Assembly: GCF_003097635.1 (NCBI RefSeq)
Contig: NZ_QCZI01000001.1
Span: 248,001 to 312,000 of the forward strand
Direction: 5' to 3'
Source: Flavobacterium psychrotolerans
GTDB taxonomy: Bacteria > Bacteroidota > Bacteroidia > Flavobacteriales > Flavobacteriaceae
Length of the DNA: 64,000 bases
The notes below the pieces were generated by a model that ran no database searches, was not told the DNA's origin, and worked only from the letters and a program-made list of their open reading frames with translations. The translations under genes were made by a program, and so were the position numbers. Of this stretch, positions 33,042 through 41,577 are shown one piece after another; position 1 is the first letter of the stretch, and each line of letters begins with the position of its first letter.

Positions 33042-35018
33042 TTATTGGAGTCTTATTAGATCAATTTTTTCTGGCGGATGCAATACTAATGGAAATTGTT
33101 CAATTTTGACAGAACTACTATCTAATCCAAATGCATTCCCTTCAGACAAACTGAATTTTTTAATTAAGAAATATGTATTCATAATAATTTTCTCATGCCA
33201 CAATAAATCACTGTCATTTGATATGAATTTTTCGGACAATACAAATTTAAAGTCTCCAAGAATATTGTTTTTACTCAACGATTCATAACGACTGGTTACA
33301 TCAACTTCACCGTTTTTCACCATATCCGTCAACACTTCTTTGAACATCAGATTAATTTTCGTTGGCTCTCTAAAACCTAAATTGAAATCAATCCTAAACA
33401 AGTCATCTTCAATTATTTTGGTTACTTTATACTCTTTTCTATATGGTTCATTTAAGATGTTTACGTGAACAAACCAATAAATATCAGCTCTTTTTGGTCG
33501 TTTTTGCAAAATAGAATACATCACTTTTTCTTCTATTTCATCCGTTCTGCCTGCATTTGTCATATATACTAAATGTGTCGCATATTTAGGGATTGACAAA
33601 TCGACACTTAACTCGGCCATTACTTTTTTATAATCGTCAATTTTAACAAATTTGGTGTAATTTTTACTAATTTGTTTGGCTAAATACCAGGTGGTCATAA
33701 TAAGAATCAGGAGAATTGCTATGAATAGAGTCACATACCCCCCTTCGGCAAATTTTGTGATATTTGCCATAAAAAAACTAAATTCAATTACAGTGTATAT
33801 GGCAATTAAAGGCATTATAAAATACAACTTTACCCTTTTCATGATCAAATAGAAATTAAGTAATACCGTAGTCATTATCATACATAATATAATAGCCAAT
33901 CCGTAAGCGTGTTCCATATTGCTGGATTCTTCAAAATGTAGCACTATACCAATACAGCCCAATAATAGCAACCAGTTAATAGATGGAATGTACAATTGCC
34001 CCTTTAATTCTGTAGGATATTTTATTCTTACTTTTGGCCAAAAGTTTAATCGCATCGCTTCATTTATTAAGGTAAATGAACCGCTAATTAAGGCCTGAGA
34101 AGCAATTACCGCGGCAAGAGTGGCTATTACGATTCCGATAGGCTGAAACCAAGTTGGCATTGATAAATAAAACGGGTTCGAGTTCGATCCGCCCAAGCTT
34201 CTAAGCGTTTCTCCTTCGTGTTGTATCAAATAAGCGGCTTGTCCAAAATAGTTTAATAGCAAGGTTATTTTTACAAATATCCAACTTATTCTAATGTTTT
34301 TTCTTCCACAATGTCCCATATCCGAATACAAGGCTTCGGCCCCCGTGGTACACAAAAACACAAATCCCAACACATAAAAACCTTCAGGATTAATACCTTT
34401 ATCAGCAATTAATAAGTGATAGGCATAGTAAGGATTAATGGCTTTAAGAACTTCTAAATTACTTGATATTTGTATAACTCCTAAAATCCCCAACATCATA
34501 AACCACAGGAACATAATAGGCGCAAAAAACTTACCAACAAGCTTTGTGCCAAATTGTTGAATGGTAAACAAAACAAAAAGTATCCCAATTACAATTGGAA
34601 TCGTATTTATTTGTGGATAAAAAGTTCGAATACCTTCTACCGCAGAAGAAACGGAAATGGGTGGCGTGATGATTCCATCCGCTAGTAGCGCACTTCCCCC
34701 TATAATGGCGGGAATAATGAGCCATTTAATTTTGGTTCGTTTAACCAATGCGTATAAAGCAAAAATTCCCCCTTCACCATGATTGTCGGCACTTAGGGTA
34801 ATTAAAACATATTTTATTGTAGTTTGCAATGTTAATGTCCAAAAAACACAAGAAACACCTCCTAAAACCAGTGCTTTATTAATTGCGAAGTCAAGGCCAA
34901 GTATAGCCTTCATCACATATAATGGGGAAGTTCCAATATCTCCGTAAATTATTCCTAAAGAAATTAATAATCCACCTAAAGTTAATTTACTGTGAAGATC
35001 GCTATGTTGAGTGCTCAT
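33042..35018 (-). CDS. kup: KUP-family potassium transporter
   Basis: A 658-residue inner-membrane K+:H+ symporter. Twelve predicted membrane segments lie in the first 460 residues and a cytoplasmic domain of about 190 residues follows. The family start GGLLISLGIIYGDIGTSPLY is present, with Asp of GDIGTSP in the first membrane helix, HGEGGIFALYALV in the loop, and LLADGIITPPISV. Length and order are normal. It is preceded by a -7 box TAAATTTG at 35042-35049 and ended by a good terminator, so it is a single-gene unit for potassium uptake. Confidence 0.95.
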   Translation of the reverse strand: MSTQHSDLHSKLTLGGLLISLGIIYGDIGTSPLYVMKAILGLDFAINKALVLGGVSCVFWTLTLQTTIKYVLITLSADNHGEGGIFALYALVKRTKIKWLIIPAIIGGSALLADGIITPPISVSSAVEGIRTFYPQINTIPIVIGILFVLFTIQQFGTKLVGKFFAPIMFLWFMMLGILGVIQISSNLEVLKAINPYYAYHLLIADKGINPEGFYVLGFVFLCTTGAEALYSDMGHCGRKNIRISWIFVKITLLLNYFGQAAYLIQHEGETLRSLGGSNSNPFYLSMPTWFQPIGIVIATLAAVIASQALISGSFTLINEAMRLNFWPKVRIKYPTELKGQLYIPSINWLLLLGCIGIVLHFEESSNMEHAYGLAIILCMIMTTVLLNFYLIMKRVKLYFIMPLIAIYTVIEFSFFMANITKFAEGGYVTLFIAILLILIMTTWYLAKQISKNYTKFVKIDDYKKVMAELSVDLSIPKYATHLVYMTNAGRTDEIEEKVMYSILQKRPKRADIYWFVHVNILNEPYRKEYKVTKIIEDDLFRIDFNLGFREPTKINLMFKEVLTDMVKNGEVDVTSRYESLSKNNILGDFKFVLSEKFISNDSDLLWHEKIIMNTYFLIKKFSLSEGNAFGLDSSSVKIEQFPLVLHPPEKIDLIRLQ

Positions 35019-35041
35019 AAATATTTATTAGAAAAAGCCCA

Positions 35042-35049
35042 CAAATTTA
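35042..35049 (-). promoter_or_regulatory. -7 box of kup
   Basis: TAAATTTG on the minus strand, 23 bases before the kup ATG; the -33 element is not clear. Confidence 0.5.
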
Positions 35050-35119
35050 CCATTATAAAACAGATTAAGATATTTATATGAGATATTTTTTTTATAATAA
35101 CGTTCCAATTGATATTGTA

Positions 35120-35148
35120 CAAAAAAAAACACCGCCGGAGCAGTGTTT
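35120..35148 (-). terminator. intrinsic terminator of the Tyr/Trp-rich secreted protein gene
   Basis: On the minus strand AACACTGC (35147-35140) pairs with GCGGTGTT (35135-35128), including one G-U pair, with a TCCG loop and a T run. Confidence 0.82.
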
Positions 35149-35171
35149 ACTTTTGAAAAAAACCTAAAAAA

Positions 35172-36398
35172 TTACCTTCTAGAACTTCCTCCTCTATTAT
35201 TTCCTGATGGAGTTGCATTTCTAGTTTGTTGATTTTCTCTTTGTGGTACATTTCTAGTTTCTGAATTTGACCTTTGAGATTCATTTCTGGGCGGAGTCAT
35301 ATTTCTAATACCGGAATTTTCGTTTCTTACATTTTGGGGATTAGAATTGATACGTGGACTCACATTATTTTGACTTCTTTGAATGTTATTTTCTCCTGTG
35401 GAAATAGAATTTGTCCGAATTCCTGTTCCCACTCTAGGTGAACTGGTTTCTCTGGTAGAATTAGAGTTTTCTCTAATACCCGTTCCTGACCTTGGAGAAG
35501 TATTTTCCCTTGTTGCATTCGTATTTGTTTGTGTTTCCGTTCTTGGAGTACTAGTTTCTCTTGTTCCATTCATATTTGGTCGTCCGTTTTCTCTTGGAGT
35601 TGTATTTCGGGTGGAATTCGAAGCGATTTCATTTTTTGAACCCACATTCCTGATTGTTCTGGTTTGATCTAATTGATAACGGTTTACAGCGTTTGTGTTT
35701 CTTTGTGCAAAAGAGCGATTTGGGTACTGTCTTTCACAATAATTTGATCTTCGGGTATCCAATAAAGTCACGGCTCTTTGACTGCGTCTATAATTTACAT
35801 AATTATATTGATTGTCATAATTTATGTACACATTGATATTGTTTCTATATCTAAATACTGGATATGGATTCCAAGCATAATAATAGGTTGGGTAATAATT
35901 CCAATACCAAGCGGAAGAATAAGGACGGTAACTCGCAATCCAAAAAGAAGTGTAAATTATGGGCGCATGTACATAAACGGGTTCATAAATATAATTGTGT
36001 CCATACATGTAAACATCCCCTACAACTTGAACTTGAATTTGGTTATTTCTGTCTTTTTCCACTTCAATAGTAGCTACATCCTGAAAGCTATCCCGCCCCA
36101 GAACCGATTGCACGATAATTAAATGGGTATTCCCTTCTACCGATTCTATAACCCTCAAATAATCAACCTGATTATCGTCGTTTAAATCCAAGTTAGAAAT
36201 TTGAATTTTCGGATCATTCAATTGTCTCTCAAAATCTTCAAGGTTTTGTGCTTCTCCAAAAATGGAAGCTATCGCTCTCAAATCTAGATTATCACTAATT
36301 TCTGAACTCGTTGCATTAACAATTGTTTTGTCTTGGGCTAAAAGGGACGAAGTAAGCAAAGTGGTCAAAAGCAACGAACTGATTATTTTAATTTTCAT
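35172..36398 (-). CDS. secreted low-complexity protein with Tyr/Trp-rich centre and Thr/Asn/Arg repeats
   Basis: A 408-residue exported protein with a signal peptide (residues 1-21, ending LLAQ). It has three parts: a folded N-terminal domain (22-150) with an EF-hand-like loop DLNDDNQVDYLRV; a Tyr/Trp-rich stretch (about 150-205, YYPTYYYAWNPYP); and a C-terminal half almost free of order, with imperfect repeats of about 22 residues of the form STRETSSPRVGTGIR and many Asn, Thr, Ser, Arg, Pro. No family is recognised with certainty. It lies downstream, on the same strand, of the ECF sigma group with a 224-base gap, so it has its own promoter. It may be a surface or matrix protein; that is a guess. 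Confidence 0.72.
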   Translation of the reverse strand: MKIKIISSLLLTTLLTSSLLAQDKTIVNATSSEISDNLDLRAIASIFGEAQNLEDFERQLNDPKIQISNLDLNDDNQVDYLRVIESVEGNTHLIIVQSVLGRDSFQDVATIEVEKDRNNQIQVQVVGDVYMYGHNYIYEPVYVHAPIIYTSFWIASYRPYSSAWYWNYYPTYYYAWNPYPVFRYRNNINVYINYDNQYNYVNYRRSQRAVTLLDTRRSNYCERQYPNRSFAQRNTNAVNRYQLDQTRTIRNVGSKNEIASNSTRNTTPRENGRPNMNGTRETSTPRTETQTNTNATRENTSPRSGTGIRENSNSTRETSSPRVGTGIRTNSISTGENNIQRSQNNVSPRINSNPQNVRNENSGIRNMTPPRNESQRSNSETRNVPQRENQQTRNATPSGNNRGGSSRR

Positions 36399-36622
36399 GA
36401 TACTTAATATTTGAGTTAGTATAGCATTTATTGAAATCCGTTTTAAAATAGAATTGATTACTTTACCTACAACCCAATTACTGTGCCAATAAATAGGACA
36501 ACTAAGTCGCTGTTGTTTTAATTAACGTTTTTTTAATACTATTTAATTGCTACTATTTTACATCAAAATTATCGGAATGTATTTAATCATCCATTTGAAG
36601 GAACAACCATAAAAATGGCAAA

Positions 36623-37081
36623 TTACGGCCTCTGTAGTCCTTTATCCCGATACTGTTTCAATAGCTTTATATTAAAACCTTCTTCGGCCTTTTTAAGTTT
36701 TATAATTTTTATTGGCGAAAGCACCACTTTTAAATTGGCTATGAATTTTTTTCGAAGCTGGTACAATTCATCTTCCGTACTTTCCATTTGATTTAAGAAA
36801 TTTAGAGCTTCTTTATCACTCATTTTTTCTACTTCACCACTTTCAAATCGATTCATGTAGGAACGCATTTTATCTTGTTTTAATTCCCGCTGTTTGTCAT
36901 CAAACGCATAATATAGTGGCCAAAATTTTGTCGCTTCATCTGATGTCAATTGCAATTCATCAGTAATATAAGCCACTTTCAAAGCCCTTATTTGTTCTTT
37001 TTTTTGTTTGAATCGAGGTTGTGCCGATGTGCCAATGGCCACTAAAAGTAAAAATATCGAAAGTAATTTATGTGTTTTCAT
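36623..37081 (-). CDS. CpxP/Spy-like periplasmic protein of the ECF sigma cluster
   Basis: A 152-residue exported protein with a signal peptide (1-20, ending TSAQ). The mature part is helical and charged with an LTxxQ-like pattern: AYITDELQLTSDEATKFWPLY, then long amphipathic helices rich in Lys/Glu. Similar proteins are annotated in flavobacteria as sensors of ECF sigma factors. It follows the putative anti-sigma gene by 60 bases on the same strand and could sense misfolded envelope protein or metal. That role comes from family and context. Confidence 0.78.
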   Translation of the reverse strand: MKTHKLLSIFLLLVAIGTSAQPRFKQKKEQIRALKVAYITDELQLTSDEATKFWPLYYAFDDKQRELKQDKMRSYMNRFESGEVEKMSDKEALNFLNQMESTEDELYQLRKKFIANLKVVLSPIKIIKLKKAEEGFNIKLLKQYRDKGLQRP

Positions 37082-37141
37082 CTGTAGCTACTATTTGTTT
37101 ATTAAAAAAATTGGAATAGATGGATTTTTTTTTATACAGCA

Positions 37142-37561
37142 TTAATATATAATATATTCTTCTAAATTAGAATTGGTAGAAAGCAAGTCTTCTATGGCTT
37201 TATCTTCAATCTTGTAATCGACTTTCATTTTTTGAATATCTTCTTCATCAAGAAGCTCCACTAAATCATCATCAGAAATTGAAGCGCGATTCGTAAGGTA
37301 ATTTTCTAACGTTGTTACGTCTAATTCGGCAGATGGAGTATTAAATTTATTGATAATTGGGACAGTCAACGCCAGAACTATTATGGCAGCAACAGCTAAA
37401 ATCCAGTTTTTCCTTTTCGCATAAAAAGAAATTACTTTTGGCTCATTTACAGGTAATTGTTCCATAATTTTTGACGAAAAATCATCAAAAAAACGATCAG
37501 GTGTCTTAAATCCTGATTGAATTTTTGGTTCGCTGTCTATTTTAAAATTGTTCATAGCCAT
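37142..37561 (-). CDS. putative anti-sigma factor, single-pass membrane protein
   Basis: A 139-residue protein with a cytoplasmic N-terminus (1-50, FKTPDRFFDDFSSKIMEQL), one membrane segment (about 52-70, WILAVAAIIVLALTVPII) and an acidic periplasmic tail (SISDDDLVELLDEEDIQK). It shows no zinc-finger HxxxCxxC motif. Its place 24 bases after the ECF sigma gene and its topology make an anti-sigma role the best guess. Two Met codons (residues 1 and 3) are possible starts. Confidence 0.72.
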   Translation of the reverse strand: MAMNNFKIDSEPKIQSGFKTPDRFFDDFSSKIMEQLPVNEPKVISFYAKRKNWILAVAAIIVLALTVPIINKFNTPSAELDVTTLENYLTNRASISDDDLVELLDEEDIQKMKVDYKIEDKAIEDLLSTNSNLEEYIIY

Positions 37562-37585
37562 TAGACTCGATTTTTTTATTAAGGT

Positions 37586-38125
37586 TTAATCTTTAGTCAT
37601 GAAATTTTCGATTTTCTTTACCGCATGATGATAAGAAGCTTTCAAAGCTCCAACAGAAGTTCCTAAAATCTCCGACATGTCTTCGTATTTTATTTCTTCA
37701 AAGTATTTCATTTTAAAAACCAATTGTTGTTTCTCGGGCAGATGAGCAATGGCTTTTTGAAGTTTGAATTGAATGTCATTCCCGTCAAAATAAGAATCCG
37801 CTTTCAAATTATCTACAATTTTATTCTGTAAAGCTTCACTCGTAACACCGTTCCGTTTTGCTTTCAGATTGATAAAAGTAATGGCCTCGTTTGTTGCAAT
37901 GCGGTACATCCAAGAAAACAATTTACTGTCACCCTTAAAGTTTTTCAGATGTTGGAAAATTTTCACAAAGGTATTTTGCAACACATCATCGGTGTCATCA
38001 TGATTCAAAACAATATTCCGAATATGATTGTACAAGGGTCTTTGGTAATCAAACAAGAGCTTTTGAAACGCTTCATTTTGCGTTTTGGGATCCAATAGTT
38101 TTTGTATGAAATCTTTCTCTTCCAA
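37586..38125 (-). CDS. ECF-type RNA polymerase sigma factor, TTG start
   Basis: A 179-residue sigma factor. Region 2 contains DDTDDVLQNTFVKIFQHLKNFKG and FSWMYRIATNEAITF; region 4 contains LPEKQQLVFKMKYFEEIKYEDMSEILGTSVGALKASYHHAVKK. No ATG is available near the right place; the frame begins at TTG 38125 (MEEKDFIQKLL), which fits the N-terminus of related ECF factors. It heads a cluster sigma / putative anti-sigma / CpxP-like protein, an envelope-stress type arrangement. The 57 bases between it and the SRPBCC gene hold the T-rich leader. Confidence 0.9.
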   Translation of the reverse strand: MEEKDFIQKLLDPKTQNEAFQKLLFDYQRPLYNHIRNIVLNHDDTDDVLQNTFVKIFQHLKNFKGDSKLFSWMYRIATNEAITFINLKAKRNGVTSEALQNKIVDNLKADSYFDGNDIQFKLQKAIAHLPEKQQLVFKMKYFEEIKYEDMSEILGTSVGALKASYHHAVKKIENFMTKD

Positions 38126-38182
38126 AAATATTTTTTCTATTAGAATACAACTAATGGAAAAGGTTTAATTCTTCCAAAAAAA

Positions 38183-39295
38183 TTATGGAATTGGGTCTGG
38201 AGTCGTTGCTGGTGCTGGCTGTTCTGTAACAACGGCAGGAACTACTGTTATTGGTTTTGGTTTATAAACAACGGCAATTTTTGATCTAATAGGAATGTAA
38301 ATTTCGGTAACCCATTGTGACGGATTCGCTACCTGCTCTATACTCTTAGAATACAACTCTAAAGAAGATCCTTCGGTATTTTGTGCCAAATTGTTTTTAG
38401 CAATATATTCAAACGTTTTTTTCCACGCTTCTTTAAGATGTGAGTAATCACCTTTTAGTGTCGTTTTTACCGCTTTAAATGGAACCAATTGTCCCGCAGT
38501 AATATCACTTCCTTCGCTGATGAAAATCTCATCTTTTATAGGAACACAAACTGAGAATTTTGTAATCCCTTTTGCCGTATCAAAAGTATGATAAAGCACA
38601 AAAGGTTTTCCGTACATGACCAAATGATTCTTTTTGAAAAAATGAATCATTTTCGGAATCATGATGCGCAAGTTTTTAGGAACATTACTAATCTTACTGT
38701 TAATGGTTTGTTGCAGATAAAAACCGCCAAGTTTTTTAACAATACCATTCACTTTAATGGTATAGGTTTTTAATTCATAATCAAGCGTTTTATCTAAATT
38801 GGCCAGACTTTTTTCATACGTAGTTCCAATCACTTTGTTTGCGCCTCCTTTAAAAGCACTATAAATTTTGAAACTAAAACCCATGCTCCCTTTGGAACGC
38901 CAAGTGACTTTTGTCCCGCCAACTGTGTCCTTAAAAGTCCAGTAAACATCTGAAATAGTCCCGCTAAAATCCGTTTTTTGATGAATACTTTCATTTCCCT
39001 TTACGGCAATAGTCTTCATCTCACCACTCCCCTCACTTCCATTCCAAGAATAGGAAGCACCATTCCCAATAGTATTGATGGGATAATAAAATTCCATTTC
39101 GGGGTCATCCTTTTTCCAAGAACCAAAGGTTTCCCAATTTCTATAATCATTTACATAATTAAAAACGGTCGATTTTGGGGATTTAATGAGAGCGCTTCTT
39201 TCTACATCGAAATCTCCCTTTTGGGTGGCAACAAATACCGTAGTTGCAAATAATGCCAATACTACTAGTAGGAATATATATTTTAGAATTCTCAT
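38183..39295 (-). CDS. SRPBCC (START-like) plus GyrI-like effector-binding domain protein, membrane-anchored
   Basis: A 370-residue protein with an N-terminal hydrophobic segment (4-22, ILKYIFLLVVLALFATTVF), an SRPBCC/polyketide-cyclase-like domain (about 25-170, DFDVERSALIKSPKSTVFNYVNDYRNWETF in pieces) and a GyrI/AraC effector-binding-like domain (about 180-345, ending in YSKSIEQVANPSQWVTEIYIPI). A Pro/Thr-rich tail closes it. Both domains form hydrophobic pockets, so it may bind small lipophilic molecules. It lies just upstream of the ECF sigma gene on the same strand and could be cotranscribed. Precise function is unknown. Confidence 0.8.
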   Translation of the reverse strand: MRILKYIFLLVVLALFATTVFVATQKGDFDVERSALIKSPKSTVFNYVNDYRNWETFGSWKKDDPEMEFYYPINTIGNGASYSWNGSEGSGEMKTIAVKGNESIHQKTDFSGTISDVYWTFKDTVGGTKVTWRSKGSMGFSFKIYSAFKGGANKVIGTTYEKSLANLDKTLDYELKTYTIKVNGIVKKLGGFYLQQTINSKISNVPKNLRIMIPKMIHFFKKNHLVMYGKPFVLYHTFDTAKGITKFSVCVPIKDEIFISEGSDITAGQLVPFKAVKTTLKGDYSHLKEAWKKTFEYIAKNNLAQNTEGSSLELYSKSIEQVANPSQWVTEIYIPIRSKIAVVYKPKPITVVPAVVTEQPAPATTPDPIP

Positions 39296-39371
39296 AACCC
39301 AATGAATTTATAATGTAAAGTTATGAATAATATTGTTAAATCCTGTCAGCAAAGAAAAGTTCTTATTTTTG

Positions 39372-39560
39372 TTACCGTTTAAAAAAAACTTTTATAACAA
39401 ATAATAAAGCAATGAATAACAAAAAAGCAATCAATACTTTATAAGTTCCCTTGTAGAATTTTTGATGAATCAAAATGTCTTTTCTATAAGAAAAAATCAT
39501 AATGATAATAAAAGTCACTAAAAACAAAGCTGCAAAAATCCATTGTCCCGTACTAAACAT
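39372..39560 (-). CDS. small two-helix membrane protein, flavobacterial type
   Basis: A 62-residue protein beginning MFSTGQWIFAALFLV, with two membrane segments (about 5-24 and 40-58) and a positively charged loop (SYRKDILIHQKFYKG). The ATG at 39560 is preferred over one at 39602 because a -7 box TATTTTTG (39580-39587) lies inside the longer version. Function is unknown. It is divergent from the MazG-like gene, separated by 76 bases. Confidence 0.65.
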   Translation of the reverse strand: MFSTGQWIFAALFLVTFIIIMIFSYRKDILIHQKFYKGTYKVLIAFLLFIALLFVIKVFFKR

Positions 39561-39579
39561 AGTTGTAAATATTATTTTC

Positions 39580-39587
39580 CAAAAATA
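39580..39587 (-). promoter_or_regulatory. -7 box of the two-helix membrane protein gene
   Basis: TATTTTTG on the minus strand, 19 bases before the chosen ATG. It supports the shorter start. Confidence 0.45.
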
Positions 39588-39636
39588 CTCATTTGTAAAC
39601 AAAAGTTACTATTTTGCAGCATTAAATAATAGAATT

Positions 39637-40020
39637 ATGCAAAAACAACTTAACGCAGTAAAAGCATTTCACACTGCTTTTGCCATTGGCCACAGCGAAA
39701 ATCCCAAAGCCGATTTAGGTGAAGTCAAAAATGTACTTCGGTTCAATTTAATGAAAGAGGAAAATGAAGAATACTTAGAAGCGGTACAAAACAATGATTT
39801 GATAGAAATTGCCGATGCATTGGGTGACATGATGTATATTTTGTGTGGGACAATTATTGAACACGGATTGCAACACAAAATTGAAGCCGTTTTCGACGAA
39901 ATTCAACGAAGCAATATGAGTAAATTGGGCGAAGACGGAAATCCTATTTACCGTGAAGACGGAAAAGTTATGAAGGGTCCAAATTATTTTAAACCCGATT
40001 TCTCGAAGATTTTAAAATAG
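39637..40020 (+). CDS. MazG-like nucleoside triphosphate pyrophosphohydrolase family protein
   Basis: A 127-residue all-alpha pyrophosphohydrolase. The metal-binding pattern ExxE(x)nExxD appears as KEENEEYLEA (about residues 37-46) and EIADALGDMMYI (about 53-64). The family hydrolyses nucleotide triphosphates to monophosphate and pyrophosphate, often to clear damaged nucleotides; the substrate here is unknown. The ATG at 39637 gives the family-like start MQKQLNAVKAFHTAF; a longer frame from 39502 crosses the promoter region and the divergent gene. A strong terminator follows. Confidence 0.85.
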   Translation: MQKQLNAVKAFHTAFAIGHSENPKADLGEVKNVLRFNLMKEENEEYLEAVQNNDLIEIADALGDMMYILCGTIIEHGLQHKIEAVFDEIQRSNMSKLGEDGNPIYREDGKVMKGPNYFKPDFSKILK

Positions 40021-40053
40021 AATGTACTATAATTTTCTGAAGATTAACTAAAT

Positions 40054-40088
40054 AAAAAAGCGATTTTACATAATAAAATCGCTTTTTT
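40054..40088. terminator. bidirectional intrinsic terminator
   Basis: A 15-bp perfect stem, AAAAAAGCGATTTTA (40054-40068) with TAAAATCGCTTTTTT (40074-40088), has a CATAA loop and lies between convergent genes. Confidence 0.9.
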
Positions 40089-40110
40089 ATTTAATCGTTA
40101 AATTTAATTA

Positions 40111-41178
40111 TTATATCTTGACAGTCCATCCAAAGGTATCTTCAGCCAGTTTATTTTGAATGTTTTCTAATTTATCTTTCAATTCCAATGCCATTGATTT
40201 TTCAATTTTTGGCAATTCATAATAAACTTCTTGATACGAAAATCCCGAAATGGGGCTTATCACCGCAGCCGTTCCCGCTCCAAAAATCTCTTTTAAGGTT
40301 CCGTTTTTAGCCGCCTCAACAAGTTCCGAAACTAAAACAGGACGAATTTCTACATTTATCCCTTCTCTTTTAGCCAAATCGATTAGAGTTTTTCTAGTTA
40401 CACCATCCAGAATTCTTTCACTTGTAGGGGCTGTTAGCAAAGTATCATTTATTCTAAAAAAGACGTTCATGGTACCCGCTTCTTCTAACTTGGTATGCGT
40501 TGCGTCATCAGTCCAAATTACTTGCTGAAACCCTTCTTTATTAGCCAAATTCGTAGGATAAAATTGAGCGGCATAATTTCCTGCAGCTTTTGCAGCACCT
40601 ATTCCGCCATTGGCAGCCCTACTAAAATGTTCTGCAATGAGAACCTTAACATCTCCCGAATAGTATGATTTTACAGGTGATAAAATAATCATGAATTTAT
40701 AATCATTCGACGGATTTGCAATTACCCCTGTACCCGTTGCAATCATAAATGGCCTGATGTACATAGATTTTCCTTTTCCTTTTTTCACCCATGCTTCATC
40801 TAATTGAAGCAATTGGTGCAAACCATTTAAAAACACTTCTTCAGGAACTTCAGGCATAGCCATCCTAACGGCAGATTTATTAAAACGCTTGTAGTTTTCA
40901 TCTGGTCTAAAAAGCCAAATGTCATTATTCTCATCTTTATAAGCTTTCATACCTTCAAAAATGGCCTGTCCATAATGAAAAACCCTTAAAGATGGATCTA
41001 CTAAAAAAGGAGCGTAAGGCTTAATGACTGGTGTTTGCCATTCTCCATTTTTAAAATCACATTCTAATAAATGATCCGTAAAAACAGACCCAAAGCTTAA
41101 ATTTTCAAAATCTACTTCATTTATTTTTGAGGTGGTCGCTTTTATTATTTCAATTCCGTTTGTTAGGGTTGTATTCAT
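40111..41178 (-). CDS. ilvE: branched-chain amino acid aminotransferase
   Basis: A 355-residue fold-type IV PLP transaminase making or breaking down Leu, Ile and Val with 2-oxoglutarate/glutamate. Lys197 in GAAKAAGNYA is the PLP lysine; FHYGQAIFEGMKAY, RPDENYKRFN and the GAGTAAVISPI phosphate-binding block match group-I BCAT proteins. Length is typical. It is monocistronic with a possible -7 box TAATTTTG at 41258-41265. Confidence 0.95.
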   Translation of the reverse strand: MNTTLTNGIEIIKATTSKINEVDFENLSFGSVFTDHLLECDFKNGEWQTPVIKPYAPFLVDPSLRVFHYGQAIFEGMKAYKDENNDIWLFRPDENYKRFNKSAVRMAMPEVPEEVFLNGLHQLLQLDEAWVKKGKGKSMYIRPFMIATGTGVIANPSNDYKFMIILSPVKSYYSGDVKVLIAEHFSRAANGGIGAAKAAGNYAAQFYPTNLANKEGFQQVIWTDDATHTKLEEAGTMNVFFRINDTLLTAPTSERILDGVTRKTLIDLAKREGINVEIRPVLVSELVEAAKNGTLKEIFGAGTAAVISPISGFSYQEVYYELPKIEKSMALELKDKLENIQNKLAEDTFGWTVKI

Positions 41179-41257
41179 GATAAAGTCTTATTATTTTTTA
41201 GTAATTAACGTAAAGTTCGGTATTAAATTGTTACCGTACAAAAATTATTATTGAATG

Positions 41258-41265
41258 CAAAATTA
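41258..41265 (-). promoter_or_regulatory. candidate -7 box of ilvE
   Basis: TAATTTTG on the minus strand, 79 bases before the ATG; the nearest TTG upstream is 24 bases away. The rest of the 399-base gap (41179-41577) holds AT-rich sequence and no gene. Confidence 0.4.
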
Positions 41266-41538
41266 AATAAAATTTAGCAAAATACTTGCCAAAATCATAT
41301 TAATCGAAGCGTAAAATCACGATTTGTTTATATTTTAAAAAAGCCTAAAAATTAACGCAAAATTCTATTGAATATTTAAAAAAATATAGTTTTATCAGAA
41401 ATTTACATTTTAATTTGACAAATTGAGTTTAAAATACAACTTTAGCGCTATCGTTTGAAGTCTAGAAAAACAGTTCTTTATGTGTTTAAAATCCATTTTT
41501 TTTCCGGAATTTAATTCTAAAATTCAATTTTATTATGT

Positions 41539-41546
41539 TACGTTTG
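41539..41546 (+). promoter_or_regulatory. -7 box of the phosphorylase homologue gene
   Basis: TACGTTTG matches the -7 consensus, 31 bases before the ATG; there is no clear -33 TTG. Confidence 0.5.
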
Positions 41547-41577
41547 CATAAATACTAACACAAAAATCAAATTTAAG

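Noticed and set aside
35360..36122. Open frames on both strands within the Tyr/Trp-rich secreted protein gene
   Set aside because: They arise from the repetitive, skewed composition of the real gene and translate to low-complexity sequence without signals.
39502..39636. Longer N-terminus for the MazG-like protein
   Set aside because: The added residues are not family-like and run over the divergent small gene and both promoters.
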